The notes: generated by a model not told the origin, from the sequence alone. A DNA stretch of 38,207 nucleotides from an uncultured Lachnospira sp. (GCA_946186125.1 CAMHLZ010000034.1:1-38207); one strand, 5' to 3'. Shown: positions 22,927 through 34,900, counted from the first letter of the stretch. Translations and numbers: made by a program.

Positions 22927-25320
22927 ATGGGTTTATTTGCAGATGGATTTAAGGAGCTGAAAAAGGCGAGTGAGCCTTTGTATAAGACTCCGAAGTCTAT
23001 TCAGGAAACAATAGAAATAATGGCTGTAGCTGAAAATGGTATCTTTGAAGTAGCCAAAGGACAAAAAACGTCCTTAAACCGTTACAGTAAATGCTATCTT
23101 TTTCAGGATATCAATTACACTACAACCAATGAAGAAGAACAGATTGATATCTTTGAAAGATATTGCAAGCTGTTAAATTCACTCGATTGTAATTTTAAAA
23201 TTACGGTCAATAATAAGAATAAAAACATGGAGGATATGCGAAAGTCGGTTTTAATTCCGTTTAAAGATGATGGATTTAATGATTATCGAAAAGCATATAA
23301 CGAGATTATTGAAGATAAGATTATTGAAGGCAGACAGGGCATTGAGCAGGAAAGGTATTTGACGCTCACGATAGAGAGAAAAAACTTTGAAGAGGCAAAA
23401 TCCCAGTTTGCCACCTTGGAAGCAATACTTCATAAAGCATTTAATGAGCTTGGAGCAGATATTGTTCCTTTAAATGGTAATCAGAGATTAAAAATCCTTC
23501 ATGATTTTTATCATCTTGGCAATGAAGGGCAGTTTGGTTTTGATATCAGACATGCAAAAAAGGTGGGAGCAGATTTTAGAAATGATTTGTGCAATGGGAT
23601 GATGAAATTTTATCCGGAGAGCTTTGAGGATGAGAAAAAGTTGGGTAAAGTACTTTTTATTAAAAAGTATCCAAGTTCTCTTTCGGACAGGTTTTTCAAT
23701 GAAATCACATCACTTCCTGTTCATTCAGTCACCAGCATAGATGTGATTCCGGTTCCAAAAGATTTGACAACTAAGACGCTTCAGAAAAAGTATCTCGGTA
23801 TTGAGTCTGATATTATCAGGCAGCAGAGAGTGAGAAATAAAAACAATGATTTTTCTTCTGAGATTTCTTATGCAAAGAGAACGGAGAAGAAAGAAATAGA
23901 AGCGATTATGGACGATGTAAGGGAGAATGACCAGTGTCTTTTTTTCGTAGGAGTCACCATTCTTATTGTAGCAGACTCAAAGCAGGAGCTTGAAAGCATC
24001 TGTGAAACAATTGAAACCATAGGGAAGAGAAACAGCTGTACCATTGATGTACATTACCTTAAGCAAAGGGAAGCATTAAATACAGCGTTACCGATTGGTG
24101 TCAGACAGGTGGAGACTATGAGAACCATGCTTACCCAGTCCTTGGCTGTTTTAATGCCGTTTAATGTGCAGGAGCTTAATGATGTGGGAGGAAATTATTA
24201 CGGTATCAATCAGGTCAGCAGGAATATCAATATTGGAAATCGAAAGAAGCTGATCAATGGAAACGGATTTACCTTTGGTGTGCCCGGTTCCGGAAAATCA
24301 TTCTTTTGTAAGATGGAGATGGGTTCGGTATTCTTATCAAGTGATGATGAGATTATCGTTATCGATCCCATGAATGAATACTTTGATGTGGCTCAAACTT
24401 ACGGTGGAACGGTGATCAATCTATCCACTTATACGGATCATTATGTTAATCCGCTTTCAATGGATGTATGGAATCTTGACCAGAATGATACAAAGGGATG
24501 GGTGCGAGAAAAAGGTGAATTCATGCTAGGTCTGTGCGAACAGTGTATTGGTGACAGTCTTAACTCAAGACAGAAATCAATCATAGACAGATGCGTGCGA
24601 AAACTCTATATAGACATTGCAAGAAGCAAGGAAAAATATATACCTGTTATGAGTGATTTTTATGATATTCTCATGAGTCAGCCGGAGGAAGAAGCAAAGG
24701 ATATTGCTTTATCGCTTGAATTGTTTGTAAACGGTTCTTTAAATATCTTCAATCACCAGACAAATGTTGATGTGGACTCAAGATTTGTGGTATATGGTAT
24801 CAGAGACTTGGGAACAGAGCTAAGTCCGATCACAATGCTTGTAATGATGGAGTCCATACAGCAGAGAATTGTTGAGAATGGTAAGAAAGGTAAGGCAACA
24901 TGGCTTTATATAGACGAATTTCATGTGCTATTAAATTCTGATTATTCGGCAAAATATCTCCAGCAGTTATGGAAGAAGGTTAGAAAACAGGGTGGACTTT
25001 GTACTGGAATTACACAGAATGTGGTCGATCTTCTTCAGAATTATACAGCAACCACAATGCTCGCAAACTCAGAATTTGTAGCACTACTAAAACAGGCGAA
25101 TACCGACAGTTCAAAGATGGCAGAGGTTATAGGAGTATCTGATGCACAGCTTCGATTTGTAACCAATAGTCAGTCAGGTATGGGACTTTTGAAATGCGGT
25201 AATGTGGTTATTCCGTTTGACAATCAGATTGGGAAGGACACAGGGCTTTATAAGCTGTACAATACGAATATTCACGAGATAATAGCAAATAAAAAAGCAA
25301 AGGAAAATTTGCAGGAGTAG
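22927..25320 (+). CDS. virB4: VirB4-family conjugation ATPase
   Basis: 797 residues from ATG 22927 with AAAAGGAGG before it; an upstream in-frame ATG at 22882 runs through the hairpin and is unlikely. Walker A GVPGSGKS near residue 449, Walker B TWLYIDEFHVLL near 659, and the ITQNVVDLL / NSEFVALLKQA motifs following it are those of VirB4/TrbE energisers. It powers pilus assembly and DNA transport at the membrane. Confidence 0.95.
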   Translation: MGLFADGFKELKKASEPLYKTPKSIQETIEIMAVAENGIFEVAKGQKTSLNRYSKCYLFQDINYTTTNEEEQIDIFERYCKLLNSLDCNFKITVNNKNKNMEDMRKSVLIPFKDDGFNDYRKAYNEIIEDKIIEGRQGIEQERYLTLTIERKNFEEAKSQFATLEAILHKAFNELGADIVPLNGNQRLKILHDFYHLGNEGQFGFDIRHAKKVGADFRNDLCNGMMKFYPESFEDEKKLGKVLFIKKYPSSLSDRFFNEITSLPVHSVTSIDVIPVPKDLTTKTLQKKYLGIESDIIRQQRVRNKNNDFSSEISYAKRTEKKEIEAIMDDVRENDQCLFFVGVTILIVADSKQELESICETIETIGKRNSCTIDVHYLKQREALNTALPIGVRQVETMRTMLTQSLAVLMPFNVQELNDVGGNYYGINQVSRNINIGNRKKLINGNGFTFGVPGSGKSFFCKMEMGSVFLSSDDEIIVIDPMNEYFDVAQTYGGTVINLSTYTDHYVNPLSMDVWNLDQNDTKGWVREKGEFMLGLCEQCIGDSLNSRQKSIIDRCVRKLYIDIARSKEKYIPVMSDFYDILMSQPEEEAKDIALSLELFVNGSLNIFNHQTNVDVDSRFVVYGIRDLGTELSPITMLVMMESIQQRIVENGKKGKATWLYIDEFHVLLNSDYSAKYLQQLWKKVRKQGGLCTGITQNVVDLLQNYTATTMLANSEFVALLKQANTDSSKMAEVIGVSDAQLRFVTNSQSGMGLLKCGNVVIPFDNQIGKDTGLYKLYNTNIHEIIANKKAKENLQE

Positions 25321-25356
25321 AGGAAGTTTATGGTAGCGTATAAGGGGTAAATTTGG

Positions 25357-25422
25357 TATAATAATCAGGTATGTGGAGCTGATGCCTCACATACAATTCA
25401 GTTTTTGCATACCTGGTTTTTT
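25357..25422 (+). promoter_or_regulatory. Promoter -10 plus transcription attenuator for the KilA-N gene
   Basis: TATAAT at 25357-25362, without a clear -35, puts a start near 25368. The leader can fold two ways. GTATGTG (25369-25375) can pair with CACATAC (25388-25394), or CAGGTATG (25366-25373) can pair with CATACCTG (25408-25415), which is followed by GTTTTTT and makes a terminator. The two folds share the same left arm and exclude each other, as in an attenuator. Confidence 0.6.
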
Positions 25423-25439
25423 AACAGAAAGAGGCTATT

Positions 25440-26255
25440 ATGAGTAAAATAATTGTAAAAGATACAGAAATAAATGTAGTACAGATAAATGAAGAAGATT
25501 ACATTTGTTTGACAGATATGATTAAAGCAAAAGATGGGGATTTCTTTATTACGGACTGGCTAAGAAACAGAAATACTCTTGAGTATATTGGAATATGGGA
25601 GAAAGTTTATAATCCAAATTTTAATTATGGCGAATTCGCCATAATTAGAAATCAGTCTGGTCTGAATAGCTTTAAGATAAGTGTAAAAGAGTTTGTGGCA
25701 AAAACCAATGCAATATGTATTCAAGCTAAAGCTGGCAGATATGGCGGAACATATGCACATAAGGATATAGCTTTTGAATTTGCAATGTGGATTAGTCCTG
25801 AATTCAAAATATATATTGTGAAAGAATTTCAGAGATTAAAGGCAGAAGAACAGAAACAGATTGGTTGGTCAGCAAAAAGAGAACTTACAAAAATAAACTA
25901 TCGCATTCACACTGATGCCATAAAAAACAATATTATTCCGGCAGAGGTAACCTCAGAACAGAAATCATTCATATATGCTAATGAAGCGGATATGCTTAAT
26001 GTTGCTTTGTTTGGAATGACGGCGAAGCAATGGAGAAATCAAAATCCGGACAAGAAAGGAAATATCCGAGATTATGCGACAATAAATCAGCTTATATGTC
26101 TGTCAAATATGGAAAACTTGAATGCCGTGTTTATTGGAGATAATATGCCTCAAAGTGAAAGGCTTGAAAAACTTAATAAAATAGCAATTCAACAGATGAG
26201 AATACTGGAGGATATAGAGGACAAAACACCTTTAATTGAAGAAAAAAATAATTGA
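25440..26255 (+). CDS. KilA-N domain protein
   Basis: 271 residues. Residues ~1-130 form a KilA-N DNA-binding domain (DYICLTDMIKAKDG..., TDWLRNRNTLEYIGIWE, NSFKISVKEFVAKTNAI, GRYGGTYAHKDIAFEFAMWISPEFK). The C-terminal half is a conserved helical region (AKRELTKINYRIHTDAIKNNI) found in phage and mobile-element antirepressor-like proteins. It is flanked by its own promoter/attenuator and terminator, so it is an independent cassette in the transfer operon, possibly regulating it or disturbing host or phage repressors. Function is inferred. Confidence 0.85.
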   Translation: MSKIIVKDTEINVVQINEEDYICLTDMIKAKDGDFFITDWLRNRNTLEYIGIWEKVYNPNFNYGEFAIIRNQSGLNSFKISVKEFVAKTNAICIQAKAGRYGGTYAHKDIAFEFAMWISPEFKIYIVKEFQRLKAEEQKQIGWSAKRELTKINYRIHTDAIKNNIIPAEVTSEQKSFIYANEADMLNVALFGMTAKQWRNQNPDKKGNIRDYATINQLICLSNMENLNAVFIGDNMPQSERLEKLNKIAIQQMRILEDIEDKTPLIEEKNN

Positions 26256-26276
26256 TTGAGATGTATATTTTACATA

Positions 26277-26313
26277 AGCCATTTGGACTAAACTTCCAGA
26301 TGGCTAATTTTTT
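26277..26313 (+). terminator. Terminator after the KilA-N gene
   Basis: AGCCATTTGGA (26277-26287) pairs with TCCAGATGGCT (26295-26305), followed by AATTTTTT. It closes the KilA-N transcription unit. Confidence 0.85.
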
Positions 26314-26353
26314 GCCCTTTTCTGGGTAATAGATGTAGGAAGAAGGTGAGGGA

Positions 26354-28228
26354 ATGAAGATTAAGAAAGCCTCGGACAAGCCAATGATAATTCATCAGAA
26401 ACAAAAGGCAGAGCTGCATATTTGCCTTAACAATGAGATGAAGCCAAGGGGAACAATCAAGTATGTAAACAGAAGTCCTAAGATTAAAAGTGCAACTCTT
26501 AATAAGACAGACAGTTCTGACATAGGGATGGGAAAAAATATTCAAAAATATAGGATGCTGTATACAAAAGATAAATTTAAAAAAAGAAATAATTCTTCAA
26601 ATGGAAGAATTGCAGAAAATGATTTCTCTAACACCAAGAAAAAACTTAAGATTAAGGATTCGAAATTAAAGACAGGTTTAAAGACAGCAAGCTTAATGGG
26701 AGCCAATAAAGCTTTGAATCATATGGATGGTGGCGATGAAGTCAGGGATGTAGCATTTACAGCTTATGTAGCTGCAAAACCAATATCTGGGGCAGCTGCA
26801 AAAGGAGCAAAACTCTTTAAAGAACAGGAGATTGCAAGGAAAGCAAAGCGTATCAAGAAAGTTGATGCCGGAAAAAGACTTAACCGATCGGAGGTATCAG
26901 ACAGCTTAAATGACAGGCTTAAGGAAGTTGCTAAAAACAAGAATAAATTTTCTGAGTTAACAGCAGCAAAAAAGAAAATGAAAACAAGAGGTTCTTATCA
27001 TAAAGATTACAAAAAGGATGGAAATACGAGAACTTCCGTTTCTCTTAAGAAAAGAAAGAAGTCAGATACAAAAAAGAGTGGTAAGTCAGATAAGATGAAA
27101 TTCTTCATAGACAAGATTGTTAAAGGTAATCAGGAAAAGACCGGTCCGTTAAATGCTATCAAGAGCATTGTAGCAAATACAATGTCTGCAAAGTTAAAAA
27201 GTGCGATGGCATTGGCGGGAGCCGGTCTTCTTTTACTTACGGTGCTTACTTCCATCACGGTGCTTCCTGTTGTGGGACTGGTTGAAACCTTGTATAGTTC
27301 ACCTTTTGCTTTCTTTCTGCCACCACTAGAGGATGGCGATACAGTAACAACAGTTGCCAGTTCTTATATGGCGGATTTTAAAAGAGAAATCAATTCTCTG
27401 GCAGATAAGCATGAGGGATATGACTCAGGAAAAATTGTTTATGTGAATTATGAAGGCGTGTCAGCAGGAAACTTTAATGATGTGGTGACAATTTATATGG
27501 TTCTTTATGGAACCGGTGATACGGCAACGATCATGAGTGACGGTGCAAAGAAAAATCTAAAAACGGTGTTTGATGCGATGTGTTCTTATAACACTTCCAG
27601 TGGTACAGAGACAATTACGAATGCGGATGGAACGGCTGTAACGGAAAATGTATTGTATGTAAACATCACCTTAAAAAAATACGAAGAGATGATGACTTAC
27701 TATGCGTTTAGTGATGAGCAGATCCAGATGGCAAGAAAAATGATGCAGATGTTTGGAAGTGCCAGTGGAATAACCCCACAATCTTCTATGACGCTGGAAC
27801 AGATTGATGAAATTGTGAAAAAGATTTCAGATAGCAAACAAAAAGAAGCTGTAACATTTGCGCTTACAAAAGTGGGATATCCATATAGTCAGGACTATAG
27901 AGATACAGGCGATTACTATGATTGCAGCTCTTTGGCATATTATTCATGGAAAAATGCAGGCGTGGATATCAGCTATAACGGTGCCAATACTGCGGCAGCA
28001 GAGGCGGAAGGACTTGATGTGGCGGGAAAGGTGGTCGATTATGCCGATCTCCAACCGGGAGATTTGATTTTTTACAGCTATGAGTACAACGGGAGATATA
28101 AAAACATCAGTCATGTGGCAATTTATATCGGTGATGGTTATGTCGTGGAAGCCAAGGGAACGGATTATGGTGTGACATATAATCCGGTACCGAATGTCGG
28201 AAAGATTGTTCTGATTGGCAGACCATAG
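26354..28228 (+). CDS. VirB1-like NlpC/P60 peptidoglycan hydrolase
   Basis: 624 residues. A long basic, Lys-rich cytoplasmic N-terminus (1-275) is followed by one membrane helix (~281-315, ALAGAGLLLLTVLTSITVLP), an extracellular region related to CwlT/Tn916 Orf14-type proteins, and a C-terminal NlpC/P60 domain with Cys524 (YYDCSSLAYYSW) and His587 (ISHVAIYIGDG). No lysozyme-like domain was recognised with confidence in the middle part. It opens the wall for the conjugation apparatus. The start is supported by AAGGTGAGG. Confidence 0.88.
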   Translation: MKIKKASDKPMIIHQKQKAELHICLNNEMKPRGTIKYVNRSPKIKSATLNKTDSSDIGMGKNIQKYRMLYTKDKFKKRNNSSNGRIAENDFSNTKKKLKIKDSKLKTGLKTASLMGANKALNHMDGGDEVRDVAFTAYVAAKPISGAAAKGAKLFKEQEIARKAKRIKKVDAGKRLNRSEVSDSLNDRLKEVAKNKNKFSELTAAKKKMKTRGSYHKDYKKDGNTRTSVSLKKRKKSDTKKSGKSDKMKFFIDKIVKGNQEKTGPLNAIKSIVANTMSAKLKSAMALAGAGLLLLTVLTSITVLPVVGLVETLYSSPFAFFLPPLEDGDTVTTVASSYMADFKREINSLADKHEGYDSGKIVYVNYEGVSAGNFNDVVTIYMVLYGTGDTATIMSDGAKKNLKTVFDAMCSYNTSSGTETITNADGTAVTENVLYVNITLKKYEEMMTYYAFSDEQIQMARKMMQMFGSASGITPQSSMTLEQIDEIVKKISDSKQKEAVTFALTKVGYPYSQDYRDTGDYYDCSSLAYYSWKNAGVDISYNGANTAAAEAEGLDVAGKVVDYADLQPGDLIFYSYEYNGRYKNISHVAIYIGDGYVVEAKGTDYGVTYNPVPNVGKIVLIGRP

Positions 28229-28243
28229 AAAAAGGAAGAAGGA

Positions 28244-28468
28244 ATGAGAAAAGTGGATTTTAGAAGTGATAAAAACAGTGGTGAAAAACAATTCGAAATT
28301 GAAGTAAAGGAAGAACTTGCAAGAGTGGTGACGGTAAAAGCAGAGACTTTAGGCGAGGCAATCGACAAGGTAATGGAACAGTATTACGGGGAGAAAATTG
28401 TGTTGTCTGAACCTGATATGAAGGGTGTTGAATTTTTACCATATGAGGACAAAGAAATGGCAAGGTAG
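28244..28468 (+). CDS. DpnD/PcfM family small protein
   Basis: 74 residues. The core FEIEVKEELARVVTVKAETLGEAIDKVMEQYY followed by IVLSEPDMKGVEF is the DpnD/PcfM C-terminal domain pattern (KIEIxETLxRxVxVxA...AxxxVxxxYxxxEIVLxxxD). Ribosome site GGAAGAAGG. Such proteins sit beside transfer genes on enterococcal and clostridial elements; function is unknown. Confidence 0.75.
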   Translation: MRKVDFRSDKNSGEKQFEIEVKEELARVVTVKAETLGEAIDKVMEQYYGEKIVLSEPDMKGVEFLPYEDKEMAR

Positions 28469-28480
28469 GAGGAATGGAGA

Positions 28481-28906
28481 ATGGCAAATAATAAAAGAAC
28501 GAATGAAATCATGGGAAACATGGAGTTTTTGATCGACGAACTAAAAAAAGAATGGGATATGTCTAAGGAGATAAAGCATTATGTGGGTTTGTCGGTTTCA
28601 AAGGCAGAACAATTAAGAAAAAAGATGCAGGAATATATTGTTTCATGCAGTATGGCAATTGAGGAAAACGACACACTTTCTTTTAAGCAGAGCATGAAAT
28701 ATTGCAGGGATAATAATATTATGTTTCGTCTGGCTAGGAAGCTGATCACAGAGTATGATTTTGCATTAGACAAACAGAAGGATAGCATTGTCCTTGAACT
28801 TGATAAGGAAGAGTTTAAAGCCTACAGAGAGATAGCGGGTGAAAAATCGCAGAATAAAAGCAAAACATTTATACAGTTTTCAAAGCGTGTGATGATTGAT
28901 GAATAA
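28481..28906 (+). CDS. Unknown helical ICE protein
   Basis: 141 residues, ribosome site TAGGAGG. Mostly helical and charged, no membrane segment or signal. The central part (SKAEQLRKKMQEYIVSCSMAI...KQSMKYCRDNN) contains two Cys. The end (KTFIQFSKRVMIDE) is basic. I do not recognise it. It lies 12 bases after the PcfM-like gene and 19 before the giant gene, in one operon. Confidence 0.55.
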   Translation: MANNKRTNEIMGNMEFLIDELKKEWDMSKEIKHYVGLSVSKAEQLRKKMQEYIVSCSMAIEENDTLSFKQSMKYCRDNNIMFRLARKLITEYDFALDKQKDSIVLELDKEEFKAYREIAGEKSQNKSKTFIQFSKRVMIDE

Positions 28907-28925
28907 AAGAAAGAAGGTGTAGCCG

Positions 28926-31900
28926 GTGAGCGTAGATTACAAAGTGAGGCAAATTTACCAGCAGGTCATTCAGGAGGTAACTAAGTCCGCTGAAAGCTGG
29001 AAGTCGGTTCTTCGGCTTGCAGGACGGATTTATCGCTATGAATTTGATAATATTCTGATGGTGTATGCACAGAAGCCAAATGCAACACTGGTAGCTGACT
29101 TTGAGACATGGAAAAAGGTTGGCAGATTTGTAAAGAGAGGAAGTAAAGGTGCAGCCATCTATCCGTCAAAGGCATTAAATCCGTCTATGAGGTATGTGTT
29201 TGATATCAGTGATACGGGAGGAAAGGATACGGAACTTACCTGGAACCTTGATGATGAAAAGTTGATTAAATTTATGGATTATCAGGTGGAGAAAGGAAAT
29301 TATCCAAAGTATGAAAGACTGACAAGAAAAGATTCACTGACAGCTTTAAAGGACTTTACAAAACAGAGAATCAGAGAGATAATAAAAGAGGAATTTGAAG
29401 AACAGATTTCCGATATTTCAAAGATTGCAGGCAGTGTGATTATTGAAGAAAGCGAAAAACGTGAGAGCTTACAAGGTGCTTTTAATCCTGAAGAAATCGT
29501 GAGAAAAAGCATTTTATATGTTGTAGGTACGAGATGCGGATTTGATCTGTCCTCTGAAGAACAGGATTTTGATCAGATTGTAAAGGTTACAGATGAAGAT
29601 ACTATTTACCGTCTTGGTTCTCTCATATGCGATGTCTCCTGTGATGTTCTTAGAGCTTATGGTAAAGATTTAAGATTTGCTGAACAGGAAAGGAGATATG
29701 ATTATGTTAGCAGAGATGAATTACAAGGAAGTGGACGGAATACTGTATCCGGAATTACAGATGCCGGACGAGACGGAGGACTTGAGGAAGGTAGGAAAGT
29801 ACGGACTTCTGGCGATGAATTACCTCAAGGAGAACGAAAAGGCGAGATACAAAAGCCTGCTCAGGTTTGGGAGACTGGCAGAGAAGATGATGGCAGTGGA
29901 CGAGGAAGCCAACCAGATGTTAGAGCAGCTGATGAACCGCTATCTTCAAAAACACAAACCGCAGGACACACACAGCACGATGGAGATGTGGAAACTCAGG
30001 GAACAGGCAAAGAGGATGGCAGAGGAAATCGTTCTGAAAGAGATCGTGTACCGATATCACTAGAAAATGAAGATGAACAATTTAATCAAGAACTTGATGA
30101 AATAAATTCATTGGGAACAGGTAAGGAAGCAGGTCAATACAGGCAGGCTTCCTTTTTTATTGACAATGAAACGGGACAGTTAGAACTTGCTACGGGGAAT
30201 AATTCATCAAATGATTTTATGAAGCGCTTTGAAAAAGAGAAAAAAGAAGCGTTACAGGGCAAATACAACTATCTTAATCCAAAGAAAGAAAACTATGTTC
30301 CGAGCGACTATATCAAATATGTGGTTTTAAGAGGAACGGGTTTTGTAAATGGAAGAACCAGAGTCTGTAAAATCTTTGAGACAGAGATTGATGCAGGTAC
30401 AAGAGCCGGCCTGATTAAAAGGGAATATGGAACAGGTGGAAGTGGCTGGCCTGTTGATGGTTATGGACTTCACGGGTATGATACCATTCAATCACAAGGA
30501 ATAAGATTTCAATGGAGAGATGAAGAAGGTGAACATGAAGGGTATGTATCGTGGAGAGACATAGAAAAAGAAATCGGAGTCTTGATACTTACGGGCGAAT
30601 ACAAGCCTGAACAGCCGAGAATGGATGAGATTTATGATGAGTCCGAGGAAGATATTATTGAGGGTGAATATGCAGATATTACTGACAGCAAAGATGATAT
30701 TGACAATCAGAAAGAAGAAGTGATGGATGATTATGCTATTCCTGACGAACCGGAAAGCTATAGGGAATATCGTAATTCCATCCAATCGGATATTGAAAGG
30801 TTAGAAGCTGCCTATGAAGAGGAAAGAGAACTGACGCCGGAAGAGGCAATGCTTGAGGACAGGCTTGTAACCATGGCGGAATATGGTGCTGAAATGGAGG
30901 AGGAAGCAGACCATGAAGGAGAACTTAAGTATATAGAACCGATTGATTATGAAAAATTAGTTGCTGATATGGATGAGGATATGCGTACAGCAATGGAGAT
31001 TCTGATATCAGAATGCAGTTGTTATAACCCGTTTAAACCGTTTCTTATGGATTTGGTACAAACAGATGATTTGTTAATGCCAAACAGACTTCATTATTTA
31101 TCAGAAATAGTATTAAGGGGAAAACAGGAATATACAGCCTATGCTAATAATCAGTATGGTTTGGTTTCATATACGTTAAAAACAGCGGAAATAGAAATTA
31201 ACTATAAGAATAAAAAAGGCGAGCGTGTCACTGTTACTACTGGATATCGTGAACTGTTTGAAGTGCTTCGTTATATGATAAAGGTTCCTCATTACTGTGG
31301 TGAAGATCAACTTAAATGGTATAAAGAAATGATTTCAGGTGGCGTGGAAAAAATGTCACCAATCTATGTTTCGTATCTTGAAAAGCAGGAAGAAATCAGA
31401 AACAACAGGGAAAAGAATAAGCAGTTGGCTGTAGATAAAGGTTGGGAAAAAGAAAAGAAGAAAAATTTTCACTATAACCTATGGGATTTACCCACTGGTG
31501 GAGCAAAGACGAGATTCAAGTGGAATTTGGAAGCTATTAAAACACTAAAACAGATTGAGGCAGAAGGAAGGCTAGCAACTTCACAGGAGCAGAAAGTTTT
31601 GTCCATGTATGTTGGATGGGGCGGTCTTTCACAGGTATTTGATGAAAAGAATTCTGACTGGAAGAAAGAATATGCCGAATTAAAAGGTCTTTTGTCGGAA
31701 AAGGAGTATTCGGAAGCCAGAGCAACGGTCAATAACGCATTTTATACTTCGCCGGTCATTTGTTCCTGTATCAATCAGGCACTTGTGAAATTTGGCTTTC
31801 GGGACGGTAATGTCTTGGAGCCGAGTATGGGGATCGGTAATTTCTTCGGAAGTATGCCGACTCCCATGCAGCAGGCAAAACTCTACGGCGTGGAGCTTGA

Positions 31901-34900
31901 CGGAATAACGGGAAGAATTGCAAAACAGTTATATCAGAACGCCAATATCACAATCGGTGGTTTTGAGCAGACGAAATATCCTGATAATTTTTTTGATGTA
32001 GCGGTGGGAAATGTGCCTTTTGGAGATTATAAGGTGTTCGATGCGAAATACAATCAGTACAATTTTCGTATTCATGATTATTTTATAGCAAAGGCACTGG
32101 ATAAAGTTAGACCGGGAGGTATTCTTGCTTTTATCACTACAAAGGGAACACTTGATAAGAGCAATCCCGCCATCAGAAAATATATTGCGGAAAGAGCAGA
32201 GCTTGTTGGAGCCATTCGATTACCCAGTACTGCATTTAAAGATAATGCGGGAACGGAAGTGACCAGTGATATATTATTTCTGCAAAAACGGGAAAGAAAG
32301 ATGGAAGTGGAACCGGATTGGGTACACTTAGGAGTCACGGAGGACGGTATTCCGATCAATTCATATTTTGTGGAGCATCCGCAGATGGTGCTTGGTCATA
32401 TGGAATATGACAAGAGAATATATGGTCAGGACAGCAGATATACGGTTTGTGTGAATGATAATCCTGCCTTTAACATGTATGATGAGTTAAATAATGCGAT
32501 TAAAAATATGCAGGCTGAAATCACAAGTTTTGAAAAAATCGAGGAAGAGTCAGAGAAAAGTGAGGATATTATTCCGGCTGATCCGGATGTAAGAAATTTT
32601 TCTTACTGTTTCGTTGATGGAAAGTTATATTACAGGGAAAATTCTTTGATGTACCAGAGAGAAGTAGGAAATTCTTCGGAGGAGAGAATTAAGGCTCTTG
32701 ACGATATAAGAAAAACAACAAGATATCTGATCGATATCCAGATGAAAGGATGTGAGGAGGAACAGCTGATCAAAGGACAGAATGAATTAAATGATAAGTA
32801 TGATGAATTTGTCAAAAAGTATGGTGTGATAACTTCACAGAGCAATAGCAGGGCTTTTCGTGATGACAGTGATTATCCATTGCTTTGTTCGCTGGAGGAA
32901 GTGGATGAAGACGGAAGAGTGAGTAAGGCAGATATGTTTTATAAACAGACCATTAAACCTAAGCCTGAGATTACAAGAGTTGAAACTGCGGTGGAAGCAT
33001 TAAATGTATCGGTAAGCGAGTTTGGAACTGTAAATATTCCGTATATGCTCAGTATCTATCAGCCCGATCTTGGCGATATCATGAAACAGGCTGCAGAAAA
33101 CAATGGTTGTGAACCGGAGGAGGTAAGCTTTTCAGATGAGTTAAAAAGCGAGCTTCAAAGAGAAAAAATGCTTCGGGAACTGGAAGGGATTATTTTTTTA
33201 AATCCGGCAGTTTATAACCGAAACAATCCCAATGCAGGATGGGAGACAGCAGACGAGTATTTATCGGGCAATGTTAGAGAAAAGCTTCGTGTAGCACGAA
33301 ATGCGGTAAAGGATGATACGTTATCGGAACAGGAAAGAGAGCGATTTAATGTAAATGTATCAGCACTTTCAGAGGTACAGCCCAAAGACTTGGATGCTTC
33401 CGAGATTGATGTAAGAATAGGAACCACATGGATCGAGGCAGAGGATTATGAGGCATTTATCTATGAGCTTTTAAATACTCCACAGAGAGCAAGGGCGGTA
33501 AGGAGTAAGTGGTACAATTCGGGAATTCAGCTTCAGCTAAATAAAATGAATATGGAATGGTTTATTGAAAATAAATCTTTAGATAAGCGTTCAGTGGCAG
33601 CAACCAAGACTTATGGTACAAGTCGTTTGGACGCTTATTCAATTTTTGAGAGTACCTTAAACCTTCGTACTGTGACTGTAAAAGACCGTATTGATGATGG
33701 GGATGGTAAATACCATTATGAAGTCAATAAAAACGAAACCATGCTTGCAAGGGAAAAACAAAACCTGATGAAAGAAGCGTTTAAGGAATGGATTTTCAAA
33801 GATCCGGACAGGAGACAAAAGTATGTGAATTACTATAATGAAACCTTCAATAATGTCCGTTTGCGGGAATATGATGGCAGTTTTCTTGAATTTCCGGGGA
33901 TGAATCCGGAGATAGAATTAAAACCACATCAGAAAAATGCGGTGGCAAGAATTTTATTTGGTGGCAATACGCTTCTCGCGCATTGTGTCGGGGCAGGAAA
34001 ATCATTTGAAATGATGGCAGCGTGCATGGAACAAAAAAGATTAGGACTTGCCAATAAGACGGTCATGGTCGTGCCAAAGGCATTAATCGGGCAGACGGCA
34101 AGTGAATTTTTAAGGCTTTATCCATCGGCTGATATTTTGGTTGCAACAGAAAGGGACTTTGAGAAAAGCAGGAGAAGACAGTTTATCAGTAGGATTGCAA
34201 CAGGAGATTATGATTGCATCATCATGAGTCATAGCCAGTTTGAGAAGATACCGATCTCTCCTGAACGAAAGAAAATGATGATAGACAGAAAGATTGAGGA
34301 ACTGTCTTTTGCCATTGCCGAAATGAAAGAAAAAAACGGGCAGAGATGGACCATCAAGCAGATGGAGAGCAGTAAAAAGAAATTAGAGGAGCAGATTAAG
34401 GAATTAACGGATGAGAGCAGGAAAGATGACCTGATCACGTTTGAGGAGCTTGGTATCGACTCCATCATGGTGGATGAAGCACATAATTTTAAAAATCTTG
34501 CTATTTTTTCGAAGATGAACAATGTATCGGGTATCAGTTCTTCTGGAGCAAAAAAATCATCAGATATGCAGATGAAATGTGAGTATATCACAGAACAAAA
34601 TGGTGGCAGAGGAATTGTGTTTGCCACTGGTACACCAATCAGTAACACCATGTGTGAAATGTATGTGATGCAGCTTTATCTTCAAAGGGAGACACTGGAA
34701 CAGATGGGTATCTATCATTTTGACTCATGGGCTGCAAATTTTGGTGAGGTTACTACAGCACTGGAACTTACTGTAGAAGGTAGCGGTTTTCGATTTAAGA
34801 GTAGGTTTAATAAGTTTACCAATCTGCCGGAGCTTATGAATATCTTTCGTGAGGTAGCAGATGTACAGACAAAAGATATGATTGATTTGCCTGTCCCGAA

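Noticed and set aside
27858-28067. Second-frame plus-strand ORF within the NlpC/P60 gene
   Set aside because: No ribosome site and no recognisable family; the overlapping frame encodes the catalytic domain.
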